NCBI GenBank assembly: GCA_008828725.1
Contig: MEHQ01000871.1
Location: forward strand, 108,501 to 172,500
Source: Saccharina japonica
Taxonomy: Eukaryota; Sar; Phaeophyceae; Laminariales; Laminariaceae
Length of the DNA: 64,000 nt
Direction: 5' to 3'
Under the pieces are notes generated by a model. That model ran no database searches. It was given only the letters and a program-made list of their open reading frames with translations, and had not been told where the DNA came from. Position 1 is the first letter of the stretch. The number at the start of each line of letters is the position of its first letter. The translations under genes and the position numbers were made by a program. Shown here one piece after another: positions 1 to 10,200 of the stretch.

Positions 1-87
1 ATGAACATGTACCAGGTACCAGGTACAGATTAACATCTTGGAATTTAAAAATAGAAAATAGAGCAAGAATAATAGAATAATAGAGTA

Positions 88-720
88 GAAAATCATTTAT
101 GTAGGACAAAAAACGATTCCGAATACATCGTACACACCGATATTCATACCACCAATACGTTCGCTCAAAATTGGCCTTTTTTGGGAAATTTCGAGATTTT
201 TTGTCCCATATCTATATATATTCCAGTTGACTTTTTTGGCAACGCAGAACCATATATACCCCGACTGCGCTATGAATAGGAGAGCGTTCAAAAATGAAAA
301 ACAGAGTAGAGAATCATGCAAACAAAACGATTCCGATTAATCATTCCTACAAAAACATGTGTGAAAAAAGTCCAAAGTTTGGGATTCTAATTTTTGGAAT
401 TTCTCTACTCCGACTCCGACCCGGGAGATTTCGTGAGTTTGGTAAGGTAACTCATATCTACGAACTACACCCTGACGGCTGGCGGAATATTAATATTTCA
501 AGAGGTTGTAGTCGAGAGCGTTGAAAGGGAAAAAAATCGTAGATCATGATGGAAGAAAAAACGATTCCGATTACTCGTACATATTTATTCCAACAATACG
601 TTCAAAAACGGCCAAATTTTGGGAACGTAATTTTTAAGATCGATTCTCCTCTGTCCCAGAAGTATTCCGCACTTTATTTTGGAAAAAAATCAGAAATAAT
701 AAGTATATACCCTGACGACG
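88..720. repeat. Three diverged direct repeat units, about 215-235 bp each
   Basis: Each unit contains AACGATTCCGA near its start (about 110, 330 and 560), followed by a TTTGGGAA-like block and a TCTCCT/TCCC block. The stretch is AT-rich and has no credible exon. It lies downstream of the last MUTYH exon seen, so it is probably intronic. From 721 to 1016 I see nothing recognisable. Confidence 0.45.
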
Positions 721-1016
721 TTTAAGAAGGTACCGAAATAATGCGAGTATGATAACCGCCCCTATACATATCAAAACAAACACCCCGCGGCGACACGAGT
801 ATTTTTAGCGGAAACAGACAAAAATCCGGAGTAAAACACCACACCCCCTGTCGAAACAAAAAATGCGAAAAACGCCCCGCCCACACCCAGCAGTAAACGC
901 CGGGCTCGCGTAAATCTGCCCGCGGAGGCGAACTTCCTTAGATCTGCCTACTCTGAAAATAGAGCGTTCCCAAGAACGACGACCAGGTGTCACACCAACC
1001 AGGCATGCCTCTCGTT

Positions 1017-1038
1017 AGGATTAGGGTTAGGGTTAGAG
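1017..1038 (+). repeat. Short interstitial telomere-like tract (TTAGGG)
   Basis: AGGATTAGGGTTAGGGTTAG is read directly, about three TTAGGG units. Similar degenerate tracts occur at 13511-13550 and, in the opposite orientation, at 18781-18806. Confidence 0.5.
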
Positions 1039-1268
1039 TTCCGGGTCGGGGTGGTGGCCGCCGTTAGCCGGAACCAAAAAAAGCTCACCGTCGGCAACGA
1101 ATGCCTGACAGCTTCGTGACAAAAACCCTACCTCATTAGAAACAGCATCATTTTATGCGGGCACGTCTGAGAAGTTCGCCTGCGCGGCGGGCAGATTTGC
1201 AGCTGCTGGTAAACGCCCCCTCTATCAGGTTTTGGGATTAACGCCCCGGGGCCGAGCTGGCAAGTCCT

Positions 1269-1449
1269 TTAACCATTATTCAAGAACTGGTCCCACGTAT
1301 TTGGGGACAAACTACTTGGAATTAGTGTGGGATACATTTTTTTCAGTTCTGAATGGGTTATTTTAACCCCTTAAGAATCGGTCCCCCGTTTTTGGGGCAA
1401 ACTACTTGGAATTAGCATGGGATGTTTTTTTCAGTTCTGAATGGGTTGA
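1269..1449 (+). mobile_element. Two abutting piggyBac-like MITEs (TTAA-ended)
   Basis: Two copies of one short element lie back to back (1269-1366 and 1363-1449) and share a TTAA. Each starts TTAACC..TTMAGAA.TGGTCCC, contains GGGACAAACTACTTGGAATT and ends CAGTTCTGAATGGGTT. The ends form an imperfect terminal inverted repeat beginning CCC next to TTAA, as known for piggyBac elements. There is no transposase, so they are non-autonomous. Confidence 0.7.
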
Positions 1450-1534
1450 GTATGGGAGATGGAAGGATGCCTCCGAAGTAGGCAAGGGGGTGCTTTACAT
1501 ATATAGGGAGAATTACCGAGAATTGCGTGGTCCG

Positions 1535-1850
1535 TTCTGTTTTTTTTTTTTTTTTCCATCCCATTTATTATCTTCGTCCTTTCTTTCTCTCCTTCCTAGT
1601 CGTAACTCAGATCCGGGGTCACAAAGTAGGCTCTTCTCCCTCCTTCCCCACTACGGTTCGTGCCCTGATTTTTATCGTGAGAAGATTTCAGCACTTTCTT
1701 CCCTCGTCAACTCTCGTCGAATTGTGCTTGTTACCCACGTTCTGTATTATGGCACCTGCGCAACAGGCGCGGGAGCTGGCGCCGGAGTGCTCTCTCTCGT
1801 GGGCGCCGCTTCGCCACGACGGGCGCAAGCCTTTCCAAGAAGGGTTTGAG
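1535..1850 (+). repeat. Dispersed repeat family R1, copy 1
   Basis: This shares a long block (CCATCCCATTTATTAT, then CGTAACTCAGATCCGGGGTC, then the GAGAA.A.TTCAGC.CTTTCTT part) with 8635-8815 on the same strand and 24235-24455 on the opposite strand. This copy extends furthest and includes a short open frame from the ATG at 1749, ending in a duplicated-looking GC-rich part. It may be the 5' end of a retroelement, but there is no domain to prove it. Confidence 0.55.
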
Positions 1851-1920
1851 TGGTCGTCAAGGTTTTTACGTATCGGTGCCGGGCGCCTTGTCGGGTGCTG
1901 CTGGGTTGCGACATGACTCA

Positions 1921-2090
1921 ACACCTGCTGCTGTACTGTTGCTGCTGCTACGTACTGTCCTGTTGCTGCTGCTATGTACTGTGCTGTTGCTGCTGCTGCT
2001 GCTACTACTGTGCTATTTTGCTGCTACTGTGCTAGCTGCTGCTGCTGTACTGTTGCTGCTACTGTGCTGTTGCTGTGTGCGTGTGACAGG
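1921..2090 (+). repeat. Impure (TGC)n trinucleotide repeat
   Basis: Interrupted TGC/TAC trinucleotides give artificial Cys/Leu-rich open frames. I read this as simple sequence, not coding. Confidence 0.8.
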
Positions 2091-2385
2091 TGTGGTAGTT
2101 TTTTTCTTGGTTTGTTGTATCGCTACGGGGGGCTAAAAGGCCCGTTTTTTTCTTCAAAAAAACGCCTCGGCCGCATAGTGAACGCCCCGGGGCGTCTTTT
2201 TACGCCTGAAAGATCGTACGTACGTGGCGCCCCGGGAGGCGTCCACTCGCATTATTACGGTATATGTCATGGTATCCCTGTTCCCCTCTACCTGGTAAAT
2301 GATGAGTTGCGACGAAATCCTCAATTTCACAGCTGTTTTTTTTTATCTTTATAAACGAAATGGAGCCGTTATTAGGCCAACTACT

Positions 2386-2862
2386 ATGGGGAAATTATTT
2401 TTGGGCCCTCAGAACTGAGTTTTTAGCCAAAAATACGCGATTTACTCTGCGGCCCGGCCAAAAACACCGATAGACTCGTCAGGATGCTCCCCGTAGTTTT
2501 CGTAGAGCTTTCTGACGTACTTTTCGTTTCTCCAGGGTCGTAGTTTGACTGTTCGTCCAAGTTGCCAGTTCTGAGGACATTATTATTTTCCAAAAATCCT
2601 CGAAGATCCATTGTTTTTGGCCCCAGTTCTGACCAACAAGCCTTATTTCTGGAAACTGATCGTAGTTAGTTGTGATTAGTTGCGCCAAAATTCAAAACGA
2701 GACCCTAGAAAAACGGAGAACTACTCCAGAAAGCCCTCGAAAAACTACGGGGTGGATCTTTAGGAGTGTATCGGTGTTTTTGACTGTCCAACGGAGTAAA
2801 ACGAGTATATTGGGCCTAGAAATCAGTTCCTGGAGCCCAAAAATAATGTTTCCCATAATAGT
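2386..2862. mobile_element. Fold-back element, arms of about 190 bp
   Basis: The left arm (about 2386-2560: ACTATGGGGAAATTATTTTT..GGGCCC..GAACTGA..) reappears inverted in about 2690-2862 (..TCAGTTCCTGGAGCCCAAAA..TTTCCCATAATAGT). A central spacer of about 130 bp separates the arms. The remaining stretch 2863-3090 shows nothing identifiable. Confidence 0.65.
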
Positions 2863-3090
2863 TGGTCTTCGGATTAATCTCTGACGAAGGATTTTTTTTC
2901 ACCCCGCTTGCTCAGAACCTTCGTTTTGCGGAGCGAGAGGAACAATAATATATTAATAAACCTTTGAGTGATTAAGGGTACCCAGACTCAACCTGCTCGG
3001 TAGTCAGGCCTATACCCCATGCTACTGCACAACCTTATCCTGTTACCCTGTAACCCGTGAGGCTATGATAGCGTACAACTCGTTTCAGTA

Positions 3091-3189
3091 CGGGGGAGCC
3101 TAGTAAATAGGACCGAATGTTATTAGTAAAAATAGTTAAATATGTAGGGTTTTGTGTCTACCATAGGTCTATTTACTATGGTTCCCCCT
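3091..3189. mobile_element. MITE family M2, copy 1
   Basis: The ends CGGGGGAGCCTAGTAAATAG and CTATTTACTATGGTTCCCCC are near-perfect inverted repeats around an AT-rich core containing GTAAAAATAG and TTTTGTGTCTACC. The same element recurs at 7651, 9751, 10957, 12858, 15016, 21099 and 23949. Confidence 0.7.
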
Positions 3190-3449
3190 TCACAGTACTG
3201 ACTACTCTAATTCCAAGTGTTTTGTCCTGCACACCGGGAGTGCACTCGTAAACGGGTTTAACAAGTGGCGTCGTCGGCAGGACCCGATGGAAGACCAAGG
3301 TCGACTTTTCTTCGGGCTCCGGCGACGACGAGCCGGAGGGGCTCACCCATCACCCCCCCCCCCCCCCTTTGTAACCCGTCTCGAAAGGGATGCATGCGTG
3401 ATTAATGGTTAAATGACTAAGGCAAGCAACAAATGAGTACGCCCCCCCT

Positions 3450-3680
3450 CATTTGAAGCTGCCATCCACATGCCAGTCCGCCTCACAAGCGGTTCTTAGT
3501 AGGATGCAGCTCACCCCTCATGCGACTCGCTGAACACCTCACGGCGCTTCGCGCTTGGTGCTAGCAACGTCTGCCTGGTCGGTGAAACCCCGACATGCTC
3601 CGCCCCGGCGTTGTAGGGGTGCGAGAGTCTATGGTCATACGACTACGGCCATGCATGAAATTGAAGTACCCCCCCCCCCC
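3450..3680 (+). repeat. Dispersed repeat family R2, copy 1
   Basis: The block runs from TTGAAGCTGCCATCCAC through GCGGTTCTTAGTAGGAT and GGTCGGTGAAA to GACTACGGCCATGCATGA. It recurs in part at 12353-12460 and almost in full at 39110-39345 and 56880-56996. In the latter two it sits directly upstream of exon 4 of tandem genes A and B. Poly-C runs mark its 3' side. Confidence 0.65.
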
Positions 3681-4403
3681 CTAACGGTGGTGGCGAGACT
3701 TCGGGCGCCCAGGTGTGCCTTGCCTTGTTTAGTGAGCAGTACCTTCGGGCCCTGTACATATAGATGCATGAGTTCCTGGGTCGCTCTTGGCGAGAGTCTC
3801 CAGCATCTCGTTTTGAGCAAGCGATGGAAAAAATTAGACTAAGACCCAACGCCAAAAAACAAAATTGAAACAAATATTTCAAGGTTCCTCCTTGGGTTTG
3901 AGCATGTTGAGGAAACAACTTTTCCCTCGTACGAGTACTATTTGGCGGTGTGCCCGGAACCAACAACCCGCCGAATACAACGTAATGTCTCAAATGCCCT
4001 CAATTCCGGCAGTCAGTGCACGCAGATGCCATCACGCCCGGACAAAAAAAATGGGCTGAGAGGCCGCCCGCGCCTGCGGGACATCATGCATGGTGCTGAA
4101 AGCAGGGCACCATATATAACGGTCCGAAAGGTGCATATGCCCTCGACGCGGACGCCCTCGTTTCCCAGCGCCGTTTAGAGGACGAGGCGAACCACGAACG
4201 AGCCATCCGGGCTGCCACAGTCCCTCCGTCAGACCAAGGGGCAGGAGCCGGATTTTGAGCCTTTACTTTGAGGGTTGTACGTAGCAAGGCTAGGCTTGGT
4301 CAGCAGCTTCCCTCGGCGGGGCGGGAGTCGACCGACAGCAGCCAGCCGGCTCGGTACACCGAGCCCCAACGACCGAGCCGTCGACGTTTTTGCGCCAAAA
4401 TCT

Positions 4404-4690
4404 CCATGCTGAAGAAGAGCTCGACCTTGACGAGTTTTTGAAGGCTGACCTGACAGCAGCAGCCGCGTCGGTACACCCAGCCCAACGACTGGACCGTGGC
4501 CTCGGCCGAACAGGCGGCGAGGAGGGCACTGGAGGCCATATAGCTGGCGCCGGCCTCAGGTGGCTAGGACCCCTTCTCTTCTCTCCAGCGGACAACTTCC
4601 CCGCCGAACCGGGCCTTCAACGCGCCCTCTCCCCGCCCCTCGCCCCGCACGTACCGGTACCGGGCCGTGATCACCCCCTCCTGCCTCTTC
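4404..4690 (+). repeat. Repeat R3, copy on plus strand
   Basis: This is inverted relative to 5930-6190. Both copies encode a similar short frame (core LDEFLKAD / LDQFLKAD, then a Pro/Arg-rich tail) and share GCTGGCGCCGGCC and CTTCTCTTCTC. It could be a decayed exon or transposon fragment; I do not recognise the product. Confidence 0.45.
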
Positions 4691-5140
4691 GTGCTACCAA
4701 AGGCACCCGGTGAACTCGGGCCTTCATGGACGCCTCCCTCACCGATTTCACTCGGCACACGTATATACATCCAGCCACGACCTCGCGGTCAACAGTCGAT
4801 AGCACACTCCAATACACCGCGCCATGCAGCCCAGGCCAGGCTCTCGTAGACGCCTTCCGAGTACTTCCACGGGGGGGGGGGGGCACGCTGCGGTTGCCAA
4901 TACTAGCTTCGTGTAACCGCTGTGTCGGCCCTCGGGAAGTACCAGAAGAAGCTGTCTATTATAGTAGGGCAGCCTGGGCTGGCCTGCACGGTGGATGGTG
5001 TGCCGAGTGTCGACCGCGAGATCGTCGCTGGATGTATATACGTGTGGTGCCGAGTGGAATCGGTGAGGGAGGGGTCCATGAAGGCCGAGGCCACCGGGCG
5101 CCCCTGGCGGTACGAAGAGGGACGAGGGGCGACCACGTCC
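4660..5140. mobile_element. Large fold-back element, arms of about 200 bp
   Basis: The left arm (about 4660-4870) contains GTATATACATCCAGC, GACCTCGCGGTC and CAGCCCAGGCC. The right arm (about 4965-5140) contains the inverse features GCTGGATGTATATACG, GACCGCGAGATCG and GGGCTGGCC. A poly-G run and a loop of about 100 bp lie between. Apparent open frames on both strands are products of the palindrome. Confidence 0.6.
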
Positions 5141-5159
5141 CCCCCCCCGACGCATGCTA

Positions 5160-5290
5160 CTAATAGTACGGTAAAGGTGCAACACCATGTTTTTGCCTTC
5201 TAAGGGTGGTCACTTGAGGAGCTATATACTAATACTAAGTCAAAAACAGATTTTGGAGGGGGGGGGGAAATGTGCTACCCGATGAACAAT
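5160..5290 (+). repeat. Dispersed repeat family R4, copy 1
   Basis: This contains CACCATGTTTTTGCCTTCT and TACTAATACTAAGTCAAAAA, shared with 13650-13780 and 19470-19600. A second shared block further right (TCATTCAGAA..TCAGCCAAAA..GGTATACC..TAGCACGCGT) follows each copy, at 5870-5925, 13960-14010 and 19680-19745, and appears again diverged at 56165-56260. Together these look like parts of one larger decayed element. Confidence 0.55.
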
Positions 5291-5317
5291 CCCATTATGC
5301 TACAGCATATACAATCC

Positions 5318-5707
5318 TTTAAGAACTGGTCCCACAAATATGGGGACAAACTACTTGGAATTAGTGTGGGACGTTTTTTTCAGTTATGAATTATGCTACA
5401 GCATATATAATCCTTTAGGGCCCGTTTTAACGAAGAAGAAAAAAATTCAATTTGAAAAAATATATATTCAAATCCGCTTTTCATTGGTCAACACACGCAC
5501 CAGCACCAAATATTAGGATCTTGGGGCATAATATTTGGTGCTGGTGCGTGTGTTGACCAATGAAAAGCGAATTTGAATTTTATTTTTTCCAAATTGAATT
5601 TATTTTATACTCGTTAATTCGGGCCCTTAAGAACTGGTCCCACGAAATTGGGGACAAACTACTTGGAATCAGGGTAGGACATTTTTTTTCAGTTATGAAA
5701 GGGTTAA
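5318..5707. mobile_element. Nested cluster: fold-back hairpin flanked by two piggyBac-like MITEs
   Basis: MITE-like copies at 5318-5392 and 5626-5707 (GGGACAAACTACTTGGAAT core) flank an almost perfect hairpin at 5412-5632. Its arms of roughly 70 bp carry CATTGGTCAACACACGCACC and the complement GGTGCGTGTGTTGACCAATG around a short loop (about 5515-5525). The outer ends are GGGCCCG and CGGGCCC. Confidence 0.7.
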
Positions 5708-5773
5708 GTACAAAATGAAACATTCTGTATGATAACACAAGAAGAATGAAATCCCGACGATTTTTTAGGTTTT

Positions 5774-5861
5774 TTAACCCATTCAGAACTGAAACAATTA
5801 TCCCATACTATTTTCAAGTAGTTTGTCCCGAAAAACGGGGGACCGGTTCTTAAGGGGTTAA
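5774..5861 (-). mobile_element. piggyBac-like MITE, 88 bp, minus orientation
   Basis: The element is bounded by TTAA on both sides. It begins TTAACCCATTCAGAACTG and ends CGGTTCTTAAGGGGTTAA, the inverse of the copies at 13780 and 18386. A degraded partial copy lies at about 6395-6452. Confidence 0.75.
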
Positions 5862-5929
5862 TGACCTCCGTCATTCAGAAGTAAAATCAGCCAAAATAAG
5901 GTATACCTCTACCTCGATCATAGCACGCG

Positions 5930-6190
5930 TCGTTCGTCCGGGGCGAGGGATGGGCAAAGGGCGGGTTGCAGGCCTGGTCCGGCCGGAGGAGGTCGCCCGT
6001 TGGGGAGAAGAGAAGGCGTCCTAGCCGCCTGGGGCCGGCGCCAGCTATATATAGCCTCAAGTACCTTCGCCGGCTGTTTGGCCGGAGGCGACGGCCTGGT
6101 TGTTGGACTGGGTGTCCCGACGCGGCTGCTGCTGTCAGCCTTCAAAAACTGGTCAAGGTAGAGCTCTTCTTGGAGCATGGGGTTTGGCGC
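5930..6190 (-). repeat. Repeat R3, copy on minus strand
   Basis: This is the inverted partner of 4404-4690, with the same order of short blocks on the minus strand. The stretch 6240-6936 contains only AT-rich sequence and no further recognisable unit. Confidence 0.45.
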
Positions 6191-6936
6191 AAACAACGTC
6201 GTTCGATGAGTCCCTCCCGCGGAGTCGAACCTGCCGACCCTGCCACGATAATAAGCTAGTTTTGCTGGTAGTAATTAGTGGTGTGGAAGTGGGGTTGTGA
6301 AGCGCCGTATATCTATAAAATATGTTTTCGTCGATCCATTTCTCCGATTTTTCCGGAAGACACTGAACTATACAGAAAAACATACCATATTTGGGCCAAA
6401 TATCAAGTCATTTTCCCCAAAAACGGTAATGCAGTTCTTAAGGGGGGTTAAGGAGGGGACTGATTAAAAAAAAAAGTATTTTGTAATTTACACCACGTCC
6501 AAAAAAAATAATACTGAATCCCTTTCGAGCTGGCTGAAGCTGGGTTCTACGACCGAGGTTAGCATACCGAGCTTGTACGACCGCCGACCGCTACGCATCG
6601 TCTCCCTTTTTGCAGCAAAATGTATGAATCCACACTACGTATATAGCTCAAGTCATTGAATTCATTAATTTCATCTATCTCTAGGCTACCCTTTGTACAC
6701 CCACCCCTACCCTTATCCACCTATACATATGAACAATATTGTATCTTACATTTATGTATGATTCTAAAAATATATATCAATATCATCCAACGCACACAAA
6801 ATAACAACAGCCGTTACAAAAACATCCTGCCGCGCGCGGCGCAGTGACTTCCTTATCGTAAAAATCGCGACAGCTCGTACACTTATCTCACCGCAGGTAT
6901 ATACCAGTACCATATAGAAAAATGCATTTTACTCAC

Positions 6937-7256
6937 GTCTTGAGCGCCTTGCGCGGAAACTCCGTGACAGCAAGGGGCACCACCGCCATCCCGTCGCCCC
7001 CCACCTCGCACACGGTGCACGTGCAGGCCCGACCAGGCGGCACCCCTGGCTCTCCCGAGACGCCAGGCAGAGGCAAGGACTTAGGTGAGGATTTAGCCCC
7101 CTCGACATTGCCATCAGTGGAGGTTGTGCCCTCGCCAGAAGCCTTGCGTTGAGGGCTTGCCGTCAGCTTGTGGGCGAGGCAGATGCTCTTGACGGGACAG
7201 GTGGAACAGGAGGGGCTGCTGACGGTGCACACGGTCGCACCTAGCTCCATCAAAGC
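6937..7256 (-). CDS. MUTYH exon 8 (Fe-S cluster loop and linker)
   Basis: Acceptor TTCTTGTCCAG precedes GCTTTGATGGAG. The exon encodes [11 protein letters not shown] and the four cluster cysteines in C-X6-C-X2-C-X5-C spacing, then a Ser/Pro-rich interdomain linker of about 70 residues, ending FPRKALK. The donor GAC|GTGAGT leaves two bases, so at least one more exon follows to the left. Confidence 0.92.
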
Positions 7257-10200
7257 CTGGACAAGAAAAAAAAAAAAGAGGAGTCCGGGAACATTGAGGG
7301 CACTTTACCACTTGTTCGACACACAACTGCTAAGGTTGACGGACCCTGTAAGGGGACGAAGCGGACAAAACCTCGACCCAATATTAGCCCGTATGTATAC
7401 GAGCCCAGTAAAAAAACATCAGGTACTTGACCAATCAGACATCACAAACTCGACCAATGAAACATCAACAAATTATTTGGTGTCTGCGAAAAAGAAATGA
7501 CACATCGAAGTATTTTGGTACTACACATCGAAGTATTTTGGTACTCCGAATAAGTGGTAAGCTCTACTGGGAACTGCCTACGTATGTATACGTATACTGA
7601 TGTAATACGAGCTGCTGCGTTGTAGCAGATGGGCCTGTGTTATCAAGCAATAAATAGGACCAGATATTGGTAGTAAAAATAGGTAATTATATAGGTTTTT
7701 GTGTCTACCGTCGGTCCTATTATATGATATTTACTATGGTCCCCTGTAATACTGCTGGAATCGGTGCCATCTCTGATACACGCAACCAGCAAAACAAGGG
7801 TTCGGATTAGTCGGTTGCGGCGACAGCTTTGTCTCGCCAACACCGGCACTATAGAGGGACCACATACTGCCGTATATAGCAATCAGAATCCAAGGTAGAC
7901 AAAAAAAAAACAGGTACTGCTATATCGCCCTATGTTTATACACCATGTTTGGCTCCGGTTACTATTTTCCCCCGTCATAGTAGTACAATACACACGCGCA
8001 TAAGTACAAAATCCTACCACAGGTATATACTTCCTAATAAACAGGGCACATAAGAAAGGCAGGCTGAGCTTTAGCGGAAAATAATAAATTGGAGAGTCGC
8101 TGAACTGAAATGAGTGCCGAATGCACCCTTTCCCGAATAAGAAACCCAGTCTGAGCCAGCATTCCTGTTTGCTTCTTACTACTACTTCTGTTGTAGATGG
8201 CTCGTACTACAGGGAAATGTAAAAAACAACAAAATTATGATGATTGAAACAACCCCCCCATCGTCAACTGTTAATAATGCTATTGTACGTTTGCGAGATT
8301 AAGGCTGGCGTCAATGTTCTGCGATATCCTTACCGCAGTAGTGGCCCCTCTATAGCGCCCGTTGAGTAGTGCCGGCTGCCCACTATAGTGCCTATGAAAT
8401 CGCTTGGCACATATAGGATTCGCCAGTGTGGTACGTAGTGTGCGGAGTAATAGTGCCGGTTGCCGCTATAGTGCCGGTATTGTGGGCTGCTAGCGCATAC
8501 CGCCGGCACTGTACAGGGACCGGCATGCGTGTCATACAAATACACCATCATGGGAGATCACGGCTGACTGGTCGATTGACCGGCCTCACAAACGTTTTTT
8601 TTCCCCCGTTTTTTTTCGGGGTTTTTTTTTCGTTTTTTTCCCCCCATCCCATTTATTATTTTCGCCCTTCTTTTCTTTCTCCTTCTTAGTCGTAACTCAG
8701 ATCCGGGGTCACAAAGTAGGCTCTTCTCTCTCCTCCCTCCCCCACTCCGGTCCTTGCCTTGCATTTTTATCGCGAGAAAACTTCAGCCCTTTCTTCCTCG
8801 TCGATTCGCACACTAACACTACCATATTGCGGCCCTCTCACTAACAATACTATACTGCGTCCCCCTTTTTGCGAAATCAATAAATTACTATACAAAAAAA
8901 AACAAACTTTTATCACACGTGCTGCGTCTCATTTTGGCAAAATAAATTAGTTGCAACCCCGTATATACGAGTATGGACATTCTCGTGTCCCCTTTTCTAG
9001 CGAAAGCAATGAAGTATCCTCTTCTGATAGTACCAAAAAAAAAAAACAGGAAATTAATCCTTTAACCCTTTATGTCACTGCAAAAATGATTCCACACAAA
9101 TTCCAAGAATTTTCCGCCCCCCCCCCCCCCCGAAAAAAAAATGTGGCGGACAATTCTGAAGGGGGTAAGGCCGACCAAAACCAGGCCTTGACGCGCCCGA
9201 AAAGGCCTGCCTCCTCCAAACTACCCGCATATTATTATGCGTGCATACTTATAATGAGAGGTCGGAGTTGAGCGCTGACCTGATTGAAGTCGCCAGGCCT
9301 CTTCGGATCGACGAGGCACCGAGCCAGATCCCTGATGGAAGGGGCACGGGGCGGGTGAAGTTGCCCAGGGTTGGGTTTGGACACAGCGATGCAGATGGGT
9401 AAGGCGGGCCCTGCTCACATTTGTTTTTAACGAAGTACTGTTATGTCGTTATTTCATTGGTTAAAAGTTTTCATTTGTTGGTGTATTGATTTCCCCTGCT
9501 CCCGCCACAATAGGAGTACACACGCCCGACAAATCATCTATAGATAGATCATCTATAGATAGATGATCTATAGATAGATAGATCATCTATAGATAGATCA
9601 TATATAGATATATCATCTATAGATAGATCATCTATAGATAGATCATCTAACTATAGATCATCTATAGATATATCAGCTATGGATATATCATCTATAGATA
9701 TATCATTTAGATGTAACCTGCAGTTATGATATGTTATGTAGGATCTGTATGTTACGGGAGTCCATAGTAAATAAGACCTACGGTGAACAAAAACTCCTAC
9801 CGTATATGTTTCCATTATTTTACTAATAATATTTGGTCCTATTATATGATATTTACTATGGTCCCCCGTAATAGTACATGTTCCACACGTCGGGTAAATC
9901 ACGATCTACAGTAAATAATCTATGATACTGTAGATCCTAGATAGGATCTGTACAGAGTACAGATCCAACCCAGGAAAAACGTTCTAGAATATGCAGAGTG
10001 AACGCCTCCCACCCTAAAACAACATGACTTACTGGAGATCATATATATCATACAGATCATACAGATCATACAGATGATACAGATGATACAGATCCTGCAG
10101 ATCATACATATCATACATATCATACAGATCATACAGATCACACCGATCATACAGATCATACAGATCACACAGATCATACAGATCATACAGATCATACGAA

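Noticed and set aside
4726-5203. Overlapping open frames of about 145 codons on both strands
   Set aside because: They are caused by the GC-rich fold-back palindrome. No start context or similarity supports either.
1-6900. NUDIX-like C-terminal exon of MUTYH
   Set aside because: I looked on the minus strand for a G-x-W-E-F-P-like segment following exon 8 and found none. The exon is presumed to lie beyond the left edge.
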